NCBI GenBank assembly: GCA_018881555.1
Contig: JACAXG010000002.1
Location: 23,833,786-23,897,785 of the forward strand
DNA from: Amblyornis subalaris
Lineage: Eukaryota > Chordata > Aves > Passeriformes > Ptilonorhynchidae
Length of the DNA stretch: 64,000 nt
Reading direction: 5' to 3'
Shown here: in pieces, positions 1 to 12,503 of the stretch
How the letters are laid out: each line of letters starts with the position of its first letter
Position numbering within the stretch: position 1 is the stretch's first letter
The notes under the pieces: model-generated
Seen by the model: only the letters and a program-made list of their open reading frames with translations
Database searches by the model: none
Told to the model about the DNA's origin: nothing
Made by a program: the position numbers and the translations under genes

Positions 1-2547
1 CCTACATCCCATAATTGTAGAATTTCAAATATGCATATTTCTCTGATGTCTATGCCTTAGTTTCAAATGTTAAATGGATGATATTGGGGAAGATTTTACT
101 TTCTCCCTGCCCTGCCTTGACATGGTAGGTCAATTTGAGTGGAGCTACTTGATCTGCTAGCAGTCAGATACTTCCCACATTCAAGTGGCCTTAATTAAAA
201 TCTAACTGTAGATGAATGCACAAAACCTGAGAATTATACACATGGACCTGGTTAAAAAACATGTTATAATTCAACCACTGAATAACCAAGCAAAACCAGA
301 ATAAATGTGCAGCAGTGCAAACATGCATGTAGGCACGTTAAAGTAGAAAAACACGAAAATTATCATTAATGCCCCTTAAACAATGCTTTACTAGAGCAAA
401 ACATTAGCAGTATTGTCTGAGAACTATGCAATATACAAGAAGCATGAAGAAATTTCAAGTGAAAATAAAGTTCAGGCTATCCTTTCATTATCATTTCTTT
501 CTTTCCTCTGAGCAGATAAAATGGACCATTTGTTAAAATGGAAATCACAAAATCTGATCACAATTATCTTAAATGTGGTACTTATTAATGTGCTAGGCTC
601 TATGTGGATATTGTCTCTGGAAATGCTCTTTTCAGATCTGGAAGGAAGCTCTGCATTCCAACTCCCTGCAGCCCTTCTTGGGAGGCATGGGTTTCTTGCT
701 TGTCCTAGCAAGCTGGATGGTATTTATCCATTCCAGTTATTCCAGCTAGTTTGTGCCACCCTTGATGAGCTGCAAAAACTGTGAGAAAGAATACAAAGTA
801 GCGTGGATATTCAAGGCACAAGAGTAAGGTGATGGTGCCTTTGTTTGCTTATGGACAGACTTACCTAGGAGTGCTTTATTCCTCCACATGGGCATCTGTC
901 AGAACTCAGCCCTGATGCAGGGGTTTTCAGGACACAGAATTCAGCTACTCCAAAGGTCTGTGTGGGAATAATTGCATTGCCATATCTTTCATGTTTGTGG
1001 GAGCAAAAAGGCCAGATGAAGCCAACTTCTGATTCATCTGACTGCCAGGATCTCTCAAAGCCTCACCCTTTTGCTCACACAGTTCTGACTAGTGATTCAT
1101 TAAAGTTAGTCCTATTAATGCTCATAAACATATTTTGGGAATGCTGACAACTTTCTTCTGGAATGGCAGTTTGTGAACAGTCTTCTTCCCATTCCACACA
1201 CCAGCAATGATGCAATCAGGGTAGGACCAGGTGGAGTCACATGCTGGAAACCTAATGTACATTGCAAATGATAACATCCACAAGTGGGTGAGAAACCTTT
1301 CTGCCCCAACTTGTGGACCCTTGGGAGCTTCCTGCTTTTAATCTATGAAAATCAGCTAGCAATGAGAAGTCTTTTGTTTTTTTAAGATAGCTTTTAACGA
1401 GCTCAGATGAAAACCAAATGAACAACAATTTAAAAATATNCATTTTTCCTTCACACACAAGCCCCTGTCATTTAGACTGTTTTTGTCCTTGAGACTGAAG
1501 GTCCAGGTGTCAGGCATAGTAGGTGAAAGGATCACACTGTGGTATTCTCAGCGCTATCTATTGGGAAGAATACATATAGGGATGTCTTCAAATGGAGCAG
1601 GGGTTCCCAAAGACATTGATTCAATAACTAAAATTATTTCAGCTACTAATTTCCAATTTTTTCAGCAGAGTTAGGTACATAAGAGTCTTTGAGGGTGGAA
1701 AGGCTGTACAACCAAATGAGGAAGTGCCCATAGGTGCAATCCCCTTCCCAGCAGTGCTCTTGGCCTCTTCCCCCTTCTGGTACAGGGAAAGCAAATGCTT
1801 GCAAATTCCTTCTCTGGGGAGACTGGGACACTTCATGCAATACTGCATCAATCAGCCTATTCAGCATGCACAAAGAGGAAAGATCTTTGAGTAATTCACT
1901 GTGAATGGATAGAAATGAGACTGAAATCCTCTAAGCCTCTTTAGTTCCCCATCCCTACATCGGTCAGGCATAACACACTGCAGCCCACAGATTTCTCAGC
2001 ATTCACTGTTCATATACCCACAATTATTATTTTTCTATGAAGTTGTTATTGGATAACTTTCATCTTGCAGAGAAATTTGAAACCCACTTCTTTTCTTGTT
2101 ACAACTACAGGCATAAGGGTTTTTTTCCATCACTGAAACATTCAGGAGAGTCCAAATTATGCTAACAACAGAGTAACTTTCCAATACCTTGTGGAAAAGA
2201 AAATGTTATGTCTTTGCAGGAATGAAGACAAAACAGAGCAGCAGCTGTTTCATGCATAAAGGCACTGAACTAGGTCAGGGCCACCGAATGACAATGACAA
2301 ATGATATTTAGTGAGGCAGAATCTTGAAAGCAAATTTTTGGAACTATGAATAGGAACTCGTATTAGGGTATTTCAGAGCAACATGGTTGTCTTATTTATT
2401 AAAGATACCTAGGCAGATGCTTTTTAAAAGATCCATATTCAATAGTTTAGAAATCAAGCATGTTTTAGACTATCCAGCCTGTTTAAACTTCTAAAACTGC
2501 TGGTCATCTTTACATCTAAAATAAAGAATAAGGTATTCAGAGGTAGA
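1..2547. other. AT-rich unique DNA, no gene seen
   Basis: I see no repeat family, RNA gene or convincing exon here. Reading frames of 60-87 codons occur on both strands and overlap each other (for example 521-784 on plus against 472-711 on minus), which is what chance gives. None shows a recognisable domain. A single N lies at 1440. Confidence 0.6.
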
Positions 2548-2549
2548 GT

Positions 2550-2569
2550 TAACTATTTATAAATAGTTA
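2550..2569. repeat. 20-bp perfect AT palindrome
   Basis: The 20 bases are identical to their own reverse complement (core AACTATTTATAAATAGTT). The two halves meet without a spacer, so the element could form a small cruciform. It sits directly before two copies of a TTAATTAATTA-containing direct repeat. The sequence is purely A/T apart from one C/G pair, so chance in AT-rich DNA remains possible. Confidence 0.7.
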
Positions 2570-2599
2570 TAAAATCAACTAATTAATTTCGTTTATTCA

Positions 2600-2651
2600 A
2601 AAGTTAATTAATTACTTTTATTTAATGCATTCCAAAGTTAATTAATTACTT
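2600..2651. repeat. Two 18-bp direct repeats, 34-bp period
   Basis: The 18-mer AAAGTTAATTAATTACTT occurs at 2600-2617 and again at 2634-2651, exactly 34 bases apart. Each copy contains overlapping TAATTA motifs, the core bound by many homeodomain proteins. Either a short tandem duplication or a paired regulatory site could explain it. The flanks between the copies differ, so if it was a duplication it is not recent. Confidence 0.65.
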
Positions 2652-3161
2652 AAAAATTCCTTAAATCCTATTAATACAAAATTAAATAGATAAAAGCAGA
2701 CATAGATTTTAAGCCAAAGCAGTTGTGTTTGGAAATGTTGCTGTCATTGTAAACTGCACAGGTTGTTGCAACATGGAACAAAAAAAACGACACGGATTTG
2801 ATCTTGTATATAAACCTGCTACAAACTTCTGAGATTAATTGGATTACCTAATTGCAAAGGATCATTCTTTCAGGTCTGTTTTTCAAAATATGGTGGGGAG
2901 GGGGAATACCTATTTGTCTCTAAGATGCAAATAGATAGCAACTGAGGTTTTTAAATTTAAAACAAGAGAAATTAAGTATCTAATGTTCTTTGTGTTCATA
3001 ACTGCATAGAAAATCTCATTAAACATTACTCATTTGGGCATTGTTTATTTCCTTGGAGACAGCATCAAATCCTAAAGTACGATTGAAATCAATGACAAAA
3101 CCTTCATCAACTTCCAGGAAAAACAGTTTAAGTCTATAGTGAGGTAATGGGGTTTTTATTT

Positions 3162-3198
3162 AAAAAAACCAAACCAAAACCAAAACCAAAACAAAATA
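3162..3198. repeat. (CCAAAA)n simple repeat
   Basis: A 37-base stretch made of CCAAA/CCAAAA units follows an A-run. It may be a degraded A-rich tail of an old retroelement, but no element body is visible upstream. Confidence 0.7.
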
Positions 3199-4207
3199 CA
3201 TCTTTCAAAGCCTCAAAAATGTATTCCGCTAGGAGCTGTGGGGACTTCTGTCTTTCTACTCCTCCTTTAATAGATAAATCAATTAATCCACATAGATTTT
3301 AATTTTGAAGAAGAATGGTAATTGAGCCACTGCTAAAAGGGGAACAACAACAAATGACATGCATGGAGACCTTCATCTGAAAAAAGGATTCTCTTGCAAG
3401 AAATACTTCTGACATCATCTTGAGCTTATGGTTGGAAACAGTTTAATGCATTTTTGTCCCAGACAGAATAGGAAGAAGTGTAGAGATGAAAAATTTCTCA
3501 TTAAATCTGCTAAGCTCACTAATTTGGGAAAGATCAGGAAAGCAAACAGGAAGAACTTGCGGAGATGACATTGCAACAGAATGAAGTTTGACAGAGAGAA
3601 TTGTGGGACCTGCCATCATGAACTTATCCCATAATTGAAGTGTTCATCAACCGGAAACAAGCACTGAGATGAAAAGATCTGGGTCTACAAGTTGATGACA
3701 ATGAACTTAGAGAGTGATGCTTCTATAAAAAAAGATTTGTGATATTAAGATATACAAGGGTATTACGTTGCACAATTGCCTTGAAAAAGACTGGCACAGT
3801 GTGAAATAAAGCATTCTGTTCTCTGAGAACGATGAGTTTGAATTAGAATCAACATAGTGAAGGAATAATGAAAGATTGCTGAAAATAAAAAAAGGTGATT
3901 AAAAATCTTACATTGTTATCTTAAGCAAACCTAAGGCCTGGACAGAAATGACATTTCTTAATAGACACTGCTGAGAGAAAAACAAGCCATGAATAAATTT
4001 AGGATGGAGATGAGTAGGCTTCTTATCCTTGCAGGACTAGGTTTTTGGAACAACTTGTTTTTAGATTAGTCGCTATAAATTTGTGCAAGGATTGCATGAC
4101 AGAGCCACCAGTAACAAAAAGGAGCAGGCCTCATCGACACAGAATGTTCCTTTTCTGGGAGCCTGTGTTGCTTGTTTTTAAAAACAAGATTACAGCCAGT
4201 GCTGGAG

Positions 4208-4264
4208 AAAAAAATCAAACAAAACCACACAAAAAAACCCAAACAAAACCAAAACCCAAACCCC
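4208..4264. repeat. (CAAAA/CCAAA)n simple repeat
   Basis: About 57 bases of imperfect CAAAA, CCACA and CCAAA units in the same orientation as the similar repeat about 1 kb upstream. Strand asymmetry is strong: almost no G or T. It produces spurious Lys/Pro/Thr-rich reading frames. Confidence 0.7.
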
Positions 4265-5677
4265 GCTCTGCAAATACGGGTAAAACTCACTGAGCAGCCA
4301 ACAACTCTCCTCTAGCAATAGCTATTTTTATTGTTCAAAACAGGAACATTTTCTTCAGGTTTTTCATAATAATATGTATGAATAATAATCTGATAATAAT
4401 TTCAAGGAAGGCATATAGAGTAACATGAATTTTGAAAATTATTTACGTTTCAGCATAGCACCACCTATTGGAATAAAAGTAGTAGCAATGAGTCTGAAAC
4501 AGTGGAAACATAGCTGAAGTCAACTATGATTAATTTAAAGGCTTAGAGTGTGGAGGGCTCTGTAACTTGCTCTGTCATGCATACCATCTCTGCTAATATA
4601 AATTTGATGGCAAATTCACTATTATTTTTTTTATGTTGTTAGAAAGGAAAACTACCACAGTGTAGGTGAGATAAAGTTTTGCTTTGAGTCATTAGACATA
4701 ACTTGGCACAAAGTGAAGGTATTTACACAGAATTAAAGAAGATAATAATATATTTCCTAAGGAAAAGAGCAATCTGCATGACAATTTAAATGAGCTGCAG
4801 ATAGATAGATATAAGTGCGAAAAAATAGGTGCTTGGGCTGTCATTAGAGAACATAGCCACTTTAGAATACACTCTGCTTAGACTAATCACCACATTATTG
4901 CTGTTTTAAATGAGGCATGCAGGTGTAAAACTGGAATAGCGCAATCCTTTCTGCTTGTTAATGAGGAGATTATAATGTGTTGCAGGTCAGAGTTTCAGGA
5001 CAGCAGAAAGCACAGGCACTGGACAACATCCAGAGAACAAGATGGGACATGTGTGGTTCAAAGCCATGTTTTGGGAGATTTCTCTCTTTTGAGTCTCCTC
5101 TGAGGAAAAAGAGAAGTCCTGCAACTCGTTACTCCTAGGAATTTTTTCTGCTCATGGCTCTAGAAAGCAAGTTACAGTGAAAATAGCTGATTTGCATGGA
5201 CTTTTCACTGGCAAAGTTTGAAATACCACTGTCCCCATACCCATCCTCTGTGGCTGCTTTCTCACTCAGCCTGTGGCTGCAAAAACACTCCAGAGAATGA
5301 TGGCGTAAGATGTGTGGGGAAAAAAAAACAATAAATGGCTAGTCTGTGTCTCTCTGAAATGCTAGGACACAGAAGAGTAATGTAAGAAACATTTTAGGGT
5401 TCCTTTGGAGGAAATTATTTGCCCTAGGTGGCCAGAGGTGCTCAGAAAGGTTGCCTGGCCCCAGTTTTCACAGCGATGGAGAACTGAATGCTGCTGAGCT
5501 GGTGTGTGGCCTCATGACAGTGATCTTCTCTGTCAGGCTCACACACTGATGTGCTGGTGTAAGGCCAAGAAAGCAGTAGTTCTGGATCAGGCAGTGGGAG
5601 CTCCCCCAAGGAGGAGGCATGCAGAGGGCAGCAGTGACAGCCAGACAGACCTGCCATGTGGCACAGGGCACTGACTG

Positions 5678-5890
5678 ATAGAATCATAGAATGGTTTGGC
5701 CTGGAAGGGACCTTAAAAATTTTCTAGTTCCAAACCTCCTGCCATGGGCAGGGACACGGTCCACTAGACCAGAGATTGCTCAAAATTTCGTCCAATCTGG
5801 CCTTGAACACTTCCTGGGATAGGGCACCCACAATTTCTCTGATGCCAGGCAGAGGCAAGCAACTCAGCCCACCCTTCATTTCTCAATAAA
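5678..5890 (-). mobile_element. CR1 LINE 3' end, minus strand
   Basis: Read on the minus strand this is the tail of a CR1 non-LTR retrotransposon. On the plus strand it starts with the terminal octamer remnant (AGAATCATAGAATGG), followed by the CR1 landmarks GGAAGGGACCTT, TGCCATGGGCAGGGACA and GGCCTTGAACACTTCC. Similarity is clear to about 5850 and then fades, perhaps reaching 5890. The copy is 5'-truncated and has no coding capacity, as is usual for CR1. Scattered substitutions against the familiar tail indicate an old insertion. No target duplication is expected or seen. Confidence 0.93.
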
Positions 5891-7100
5891 ATAGCTCTTT
5901 TTTTCTTCCCACAAGAGTGTCAGGACAGATGCCACTAAAAATAAAAATAGGTACTGGGGGGAGCGAGGGTTGGAAGAGTGAGTATACAACAGTAAACCGT
6001 CACATTTACTGCTGGCCAAAGGATCTTTTGGGATTCCCAGCCACAGACCTGGGCTTGCCAGGAAAACACAGCCCAGTACCAGCTCCCCTTCCTATTCAGT
6101 GCATCCTCAACTAAATGAACTGATAGGATTTGGATAGGATTCTGGATAGGATTTTTGCCACCTGGCATTAACCACCTCACAGCTATTCCATGTTGCGTGG
6201 AGCTTTGGATGGCTCTGGAAGCACTGAGGTAATACTGGTGTCTCCAGAGTAAGAGTGATGCTAGAGCCACTAAAAGAAAAAGAGGAATCACCATCTGCAT
6301 GCCTTCCCCTCTTCACTGAGCTCACCTCAAGTTAGCTGAATCCCAACCAGGAAATATGATAATCTTATAACTTTAACGCTGAAGATCCCTAGATTATTAA
6401 TTATTTTTTTTTAAAAAATAAAGGCTAACACACCCATTACAGTCACAGGCACCATACTCCCATTTAGCAAGAACATCCATGTCAAATAAGACTGTTCTTT
6501 TGAAATTCATGAAAACAACAATGTTCAAGAAAAAAAGCAGCACTGTTGCATTTCAGTACTATCATTGTAGTATAGAAAATGCATATAAGGTTATGATTCA
6601 CAATAATTAGAGGATACAACTGCATGACAGGGCAAGTTTGCACCATTTTATGTTTAAGGTTTGACATTTGAAAGTCTTGTACCTTATTTACAGTCAAAGA
6701 CCACAAGGTTTTACATTCTGTAAATATTTTTCTTCTTATTTAGTTGTTTGAAATCTTCACTTGCCCTGTGTTCTCACCCCCGGAAAGAGTTTACACAACC
6801 AGAAGGAGATTTCAAGTGTGTGATTTTTTTTTTAAAGAGACAAAAGCCAAGCATAAAACTAATAACAACGTGTGGGGTTTCAGAGTATGAGGTTCAAAGT
6901 TGTCTTATTTTAGACATCTTAGTTATCAGCTTCTCATAGTTTCCTTCAGGACATGATCTCAAAAGAAAAACCTGGAATACTTTAAAAAAAGTGATAAAAT
7001 TGGTAGTGAGGGGAATTGTTCTCTTTTTAAAATCCTTTAAAAATTCTTTAGACCCACAAACCTATGCTTCTTTCTCCTTTTCCACCCTACAAACAGCCAT
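5891..7100. other. Unique DNA, no gene seen
   Basis: A 121-codon minus-strand frame (5935-6300) begins with a hydrophobic run but has no domain I recognise. It overlaps another minus-strand frame and a plus-strand frame, so I treat it as chance. TGGATAGGAT-like units repeat imperfectly near 6122-6152. Confidence 0.5.
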
Positions 7101-7182
7101 ATGTTTCTGAATGGCCACCAAAGTGCTTTCAAGGGAAATACTTTTCTGATTGTGATTCTTCTGTGCTCTACCATTACTACAG
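7101..7182 (+). CDS. Possible signal-peptide first exon (weak)
   Basis: An ATG at 7101 opens a frame whose residues 14-27 form a hydrophobic core with small residues after it (TFLIVILLCSTITT), the layout of a secretory signal peptide. After 27 codons plus one base the sequence reads CAG|GTAAAC, a good splice donor in phase 1, the phase common after signal-peptide exons. If not spliced, the frame stops after about 55 codons. I do not recognise the protein and cannot find a matching downstream exon. The ATG context is mediocre and chance is a serious alternative. What is seen is only the frame, the hydrophobic run and the donor. Confidence 0.12.
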
Positions 7183-7189
7183 GTAAACA

Positions 7190-9569
7190 TTTGTTAATTT
7201 ATTCCTATATAGAAGAAAATAAAACAAAAAATGAAGATGACAAATATATTTTCATGTATAAATAATAAGCATGATGAATTTTTATTGTATTTGCGTTGTT
7301 TAGTTGTGACTTAGACTTGTTTTTAAAACCTTTATCATTGTATCTCCAAGCATTTCCATGTTCTTCTGCATATCTCAAGAACAATGCCAGTCTATATCAG
7401 TGCATTTGCACTAACTCAGATGAAAAATGAACCTTCTCCTTTTTCTTTTTATTCCTCTCATAAGTTTTCCAACATATCTGAAATAAATATTCCCCAGAAA
7501 TATACTTTGTCATTTACTACAGTGTAGCAGTTAGACTTAAGCCGCATGTGTGACTTCATTTTTGTAATGAGTGATTTCAGCAGAAGATGTAAATCGAGTT
7601 TCAGCTCATTCTTCTGGAAAGACATATAGCTTAAGCTACAATATGTATGAAAAAGGCAACAGGATTCTTACATCTCTGTATAGACCATACACTTTTGCTG
7701 AAATGTTACAGCACTACCTGCTGTTAACTACGAATTGGTAGAATAAAGAAAATATCTGCATGCTTGCACCCTGACATCTGAAAACTTACTCTTTCATCCT
7801 CCTGATCTGAAGAACCACACATATTTTGATGTATTTTTACACTTAGTTTGATTTTTTGGACAGTGACAAGCAAAAATTCTTTTCCAAATTTATTTTTTTC
7901 CTCTACTGGTTGAAAAAATCCCATGCCTTTGTCCACTGATTTCTATCTGTAGTATTTTGATGCTAACTCCATGAATCCAGAAAAGCTACCAAACTAGAAA
8001 TACAGCCTGACTTTCAAATGGACTGAATATTAGCCACTCCTACTAGCCACTCCTACATCATGGACATTTGTGAGTACTCAAACTTTTTACAAATTGGGCC
8101 ATTTNCAGTAAAATCCATAGGCAGTCTAAGCTAAATAATTGACCTGAATACTTAGCTTGAAAGACCCAACAAACCACTAACCATTTCTAAATTCCAACCA
8201 CTGCACTTTCTAGTGGAGACAGAGGAGCAGGGGGGAAGCAAAGGATTGATTTTCCAGCTGCAACAACCTCTAGTCACATCAGCAGGAAACTCCTGGCTAT
8301 GGGATGTTATCCTGTGTTACTGAGTCACAGCACTGTTAGTGTTGCTTAAAGACTTTTCCAGTGCTGTAAGAAATCACTGCACCATGAGGGCAGTTAACTT
8401 TATTTCTAACTTTCAAAGTATTTTTGAAATGTTTTCATTGAAACAACATTCACTAGTGAGCATACGATATTTACAGTATGTATGGATGTGTGTTTGTATA
8501 TATCATTGAAACAGGTGCCCAGAGACACCATGGAGTCTTCATCCTCAGAAATGTTTACAGCTCAGCTGGTCAAGACCCTGAGCAAGCCAACACAGCTGCA
8601 AAAGCTGCAAAGTTGACCCTATTCTGAGTGGGGGCTGGGACCAGATGCCCTCCAGACAGCCCCTGCAGACAGAATAGATTATTGGATGATTCTGTTGTTC
8701 ACTGTCATGGTAGCAAACAATGCAGGTGCTTCCTTTTTCTGCCATGTATTTAATATTTTTCTCATTACATTATTACCAAGTCCTCGTGTAATGAGATTTC
8801 AATGCTTTTCAGTATTTTGAGTAGGTACAGGAAATAGAGGGGATCATTTGTTACGGAGCAAGTAATACCATCACTAATTAACTTTGTATACTATTTACAT
8901 GCTAATTTGTTTTAAGTGTTTTTAAATACAAACAAAATACGAATTGAAATGATGAAGTACTGGGTGGAGCTATTTATACTCTTCATCAGATCAGAGAGTA
9001 TACCTATCAGTTCTCATAATAGTTTTACATTGGATAAACTAACCATTGATATTGCTCAGCTTTTAATACAGATGGTAATGGCCAAAGTTCATTTCTAGTC
9101 CCAATGGTTTTTATCTGGAATATAATCTGATAGAAACTGAAACCTCCNAGGCAGTCCAATGAACTAGACACAGAAGTCAAAGGCTTTGATATATCCATAT
9201 CTCTGCCACTGAATAACCTCATTCTTAAACCAGGCTGGGGCCCGATTCAACCTTTATTATAACCAGGAGGAAGCTTTATATTGGTTTCAGTGAACTTTGA
9301 CCCAGTGTCCACAACCTGAGTCCTGGATCTCGTCTCAGTTCTGATTCTGAAAGTCTCATGCAAGTGAAAATGTCCATTTTTAATCTTTAAGATAACACGA
9401 GGTGCTATGTGCAGCCTCACTGAGGATGATGAATAGGGTTGCATAAAAGAACAATGACCCCTACTCATGCATTGTGCAATATGTGGTGCCAAATGGATGG
9501 GGAGGGAGGGAGAACTCTTCTCTCCGGATAAGTTTTCTTATGAAATACTCACCAGTTTGCTTCAGAAGG
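7190..9569. other. Unique DNA, no gene seen
   Basis: No repeat family or exon is visible except a 13-bp tandem duplication at 8031-8056 given separately. Frames of 60-81 codons on both strands have no recognisable features. Single N bases lie at 8105 and 9148. Confidence 0.55.
8031..8056. repeat. 13-bp perfect tandem duplication
   Basis: TAGCCACTCCTAC occurs twice head to tail without mismatch. This looks like a small, recent replication-slippage duplication. Confidence 0.85.
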
Positions 9570-10350
9570 CTCTCGTGAACATTAATTGTTTACTGTCGTT
9601 GTTCTTGTATTAATTGCTGTTAATTACAATACTGTTGTAAAAATGCCTTTAGCAAGGCTTTCCAGTTCAGGAAAATGGGAAAATAATGCTCAATTCTCAC
9701 CTGTAGGATTAAGATGGTTTCTTAGCTGTTAGCTGCATTTAAACACCTTCATTAGGCTAAAGTCTCAGAGGCTTATAAGTCCACATGCTTGCAGACAGGG
9801 AAGCATTTGCATTTTGCTTTGGGGTGTGTTGATTTTGATTGTTGCTTTTGTAAGAACTCAGTGTTAATAAAATTCACCCTGCAGGTCAGGAAGTCCTCCT
9901 GCAGGCAGATGGAATTTAAAGATTATCCAGAAACACCACCCAAAACTGCCTGCATCTGGCAGGGATGTTGATCACGGTGGGAAAAGAAGATCCTGTTTAA
10001 ATCTCACTTGCTGCAAGGGCATAAATTATGGGATGTATATTAACCAAACCTCAATTTCTGCGCATCTCTTGCAGGAGGTCTGTGTTTATAAACACATAAA
10101 CCATCTGTTAAGTATTTGCAAATTAAACACCTGCTTTTTTATAGTACAATTTAATATCTAGTCTCAAAAAAGCCTGTGAGGTCTAACAGAGTTGCACAGG
10201 CTGTTGCTTGATTTTTAGCAAGAAATGCAAAATAATCGCATAATTACAGAAAATGCCTGCAAATGCAGATTGCATTTTCCCGTTTCAGTTAAATTCCTAT
10301 GTTGAAATAATTAACTGCACCTTTGAAATGCAAACTTTGAAAAACCCTTC
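9570..10350. promoter_or_regulatory. Motif-dense possible enhancer
   Basis: This AT-rich, stop-laden stretch concentrates motifs typical of developmental enhancers. It has several TAATTA/ATTAATT homeodomain cores near 9590-9630 and 10245-10250. It has octamer/POU-like ATGCAAA or ATTTGCA forms near 10110-10330. A 16-bp perfect palindrome at 10081-10096 (TGTGTTTATAAACACA) holds two inverted forkhead-type GTTTA cores. Motif clustering in AT-rich DNA is weak evidence, and conservation between species is needed to make this a real call. Confidence 0.2.
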
Positions 10351-12232
10351 AACTTTTTTAAGTCTTGTATCAGTTTGTGTGATTATTGGTCTTCATTGAG
10401 AAATAACTGGAATAACTGGACATAAAAGAAATCAGTTTTACAAATAGGTAAATATGTAATGTACTCTGGATATATCATGCGAGTGTCAAGCTGACATGTC
10501 TGCTTTTTCATTTACAGATAACATCTCCAAGTCACTGCTTATGTCAGCAAACCTTTTCCAGCACTAGCTTTCCATATAAGATACTGTTTGGCTTGGAAAG
10601 GTCATTTGGCCTCACAATTGACAGAGATAGTCAGAAAGCCAAGACAACTCTATCTCCAAACTTTGAAGGAAAGAGGTTAAAATAGATTTTGAGTATCCTC
10701 AGCTAAGTTAGCTGGACACTTAACAACATCTCACAAGATCATCCATTTGCATTGTCAGGACATTCTCCAGACTGGCCTTAAACCAATAAACAGATTGTGT
10801 TGCAAAAGATTCTGAGTCCTTATTTCAGAGTGAAATCAGCCATGAAAATTCTGTCACATTCCTAAATTTGTTCCATTGGATTCTTTCTGTAAGAATAAGT
10901 CTAGTTTTAACAGGTCCTGTTAAAGCTTGTGCTATTTTATGAGGAATATTTTGGTCAGCTCCACTGAAAATTCATGACTCGTCAAGAGTCTGTCAATCTT
11001 TTAGTGTATTTGCTGTCTGATGGAATGGAAACTAATTTCTTTATCAGTGAGTACATCCTGCAGACATATAACAAAACTAGATGAAAAAGCCCATTTGATT
11101 TGAGAATCCAAAGATTTCCAAAATATCCAAAGATAAAATTTTCTTATTATTTAGCTTATTATTACTTTATTCCAGGCAATGCAACAAAAATGTGTCATCA
11201 TCCAGCTGCACCAGGACTTTACTAATAAATGGCTGTAGATACCTGGTGGTGCAAGGAAGGAGTTTGGTTCTGTTCCCACTGAAGTCAAGGGGAGTTTTGC
11301 TACTGACTACAACAAAGTATCTTGTCCTCGTATGAACTTAGTAAATGTGTCATTTACATGAATAGCATACACCATGTTTTACGATGATTATTTGGTTTAC
11401 TAATATTTGATTATTGGTCATTTGAAACTTATGTGTTATACATTGGGGTACATTTTCTCCTCTGAACTAGGTACTTCATGCAGCCACAGTAGGAAAAATA
11501 GGAAAGATATTGGCACATTAGTGTTGTGGATAGGTAAAACCTTACAAAACAAAGGCCTTGTTACTCTTGTGAAATCATGGTTCACTCCTGTTACTTCAGC
11601 TAAGTAGAAAAGGCCTCTGGGAATAAGCTCAGCTGACTTAGAGGTAGAAAAACAAGTTACATAACCATCGTGTGTTCACATCGTGGCTTATGGTGGTTGG
11701 TTGAAATATGTTTGTTGTATTTCAATGGTATGTAAACTGATAAAGGCCTAACTGCTTGAAAAGGTCTGGTTTTAGCAATAAATTCCCTCTCCTTTGCACC
11801 TGCTTGGGGACTCTGCCTCTCTCTGTTTGTTACACATTAGAGATAACTGAGAATTCATCTGCCAAACAAGATCCCTCAGTTGGTGCAAGGGAAAAATAGC
11901 TAACTCCTATGTCTCACAAACACAAAGCCCTGAACATGGTGTTACAAAGCCAAAATCCAGATGGTTCCACTGTTTTTTAGCTTTTAAATGTCCCTGAGAA
12001 ACACTGTCAGGTAGTAGAAAACAGTGCTTCAAGATCTGCACATCTCAGAGTCAGCACTGCAGCAACAGAAAGCGATGATGTTATCTGTCTTTGGCTGAGT
12101 TGTCGGCTCCTGAGTTTGAACACCCGTATGTCAATTCTTTACTGTATTAGCAGCAAATGCCTTTAGAATAATCTCTGTAATTCTTTGTACAGACGAGTCT
12201 CTCTGACTTTTCAGAGAACATCCCCTGGTTTT
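10351..12232. other. Unique DNA, no gene seen
   Basis: I find no repeat family, RNA gene or plausible exon. Only one frame of 66 codons (11407-11607, plus) exceeds 60 codons and it has no recognisable features. Confidence 0.55.
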
Positions 12233-12503
12233 CTATGCAACAGGGAGCGAGGATGTTTTCTGATCCTTTCTTGATGAATTACTGAAAATCTTGTCTGTCT
12301 CTGGCACACAGAGAGGGGGCACTTGAGGACTGGGGCTACTCAAATGTTTTTGCCTGGGTGTTGGAGTAAGAAAGGTTGAAGGGAAAGGAGTGACAATAAC
12401 TGATATTGTTTCATTGACGACCTTAGACACAGAGCTACAAGCCACAGTCCCTGTGTGACGTTCTCTTCACTAGCAGCCACTTCCATTCAACACCTTTTGG
12501 CCC

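Larger units (their letters stand above)
2700..5677. other. Unique AT-rich DNA, no gene seen
   Basis: Apart from the two C/A-rich simple repeats given separately, this stretch has no visible element. The longest frames (4045-4293 plus, 4066-4290 minus) run through the C/A-rich repeat and owe their length to its lack of stop codons. Two overlapping minus-strand frames at 5442-5687 have no recognisable domain. Confidence 0.55.

Noticed and set aside
5935..6300. Minus-strand 121-codon frame with hydrophobic N-terminus
   Set aside because: Overlapped by frames on both strands and with no recognisable body after the hydrophobic run.
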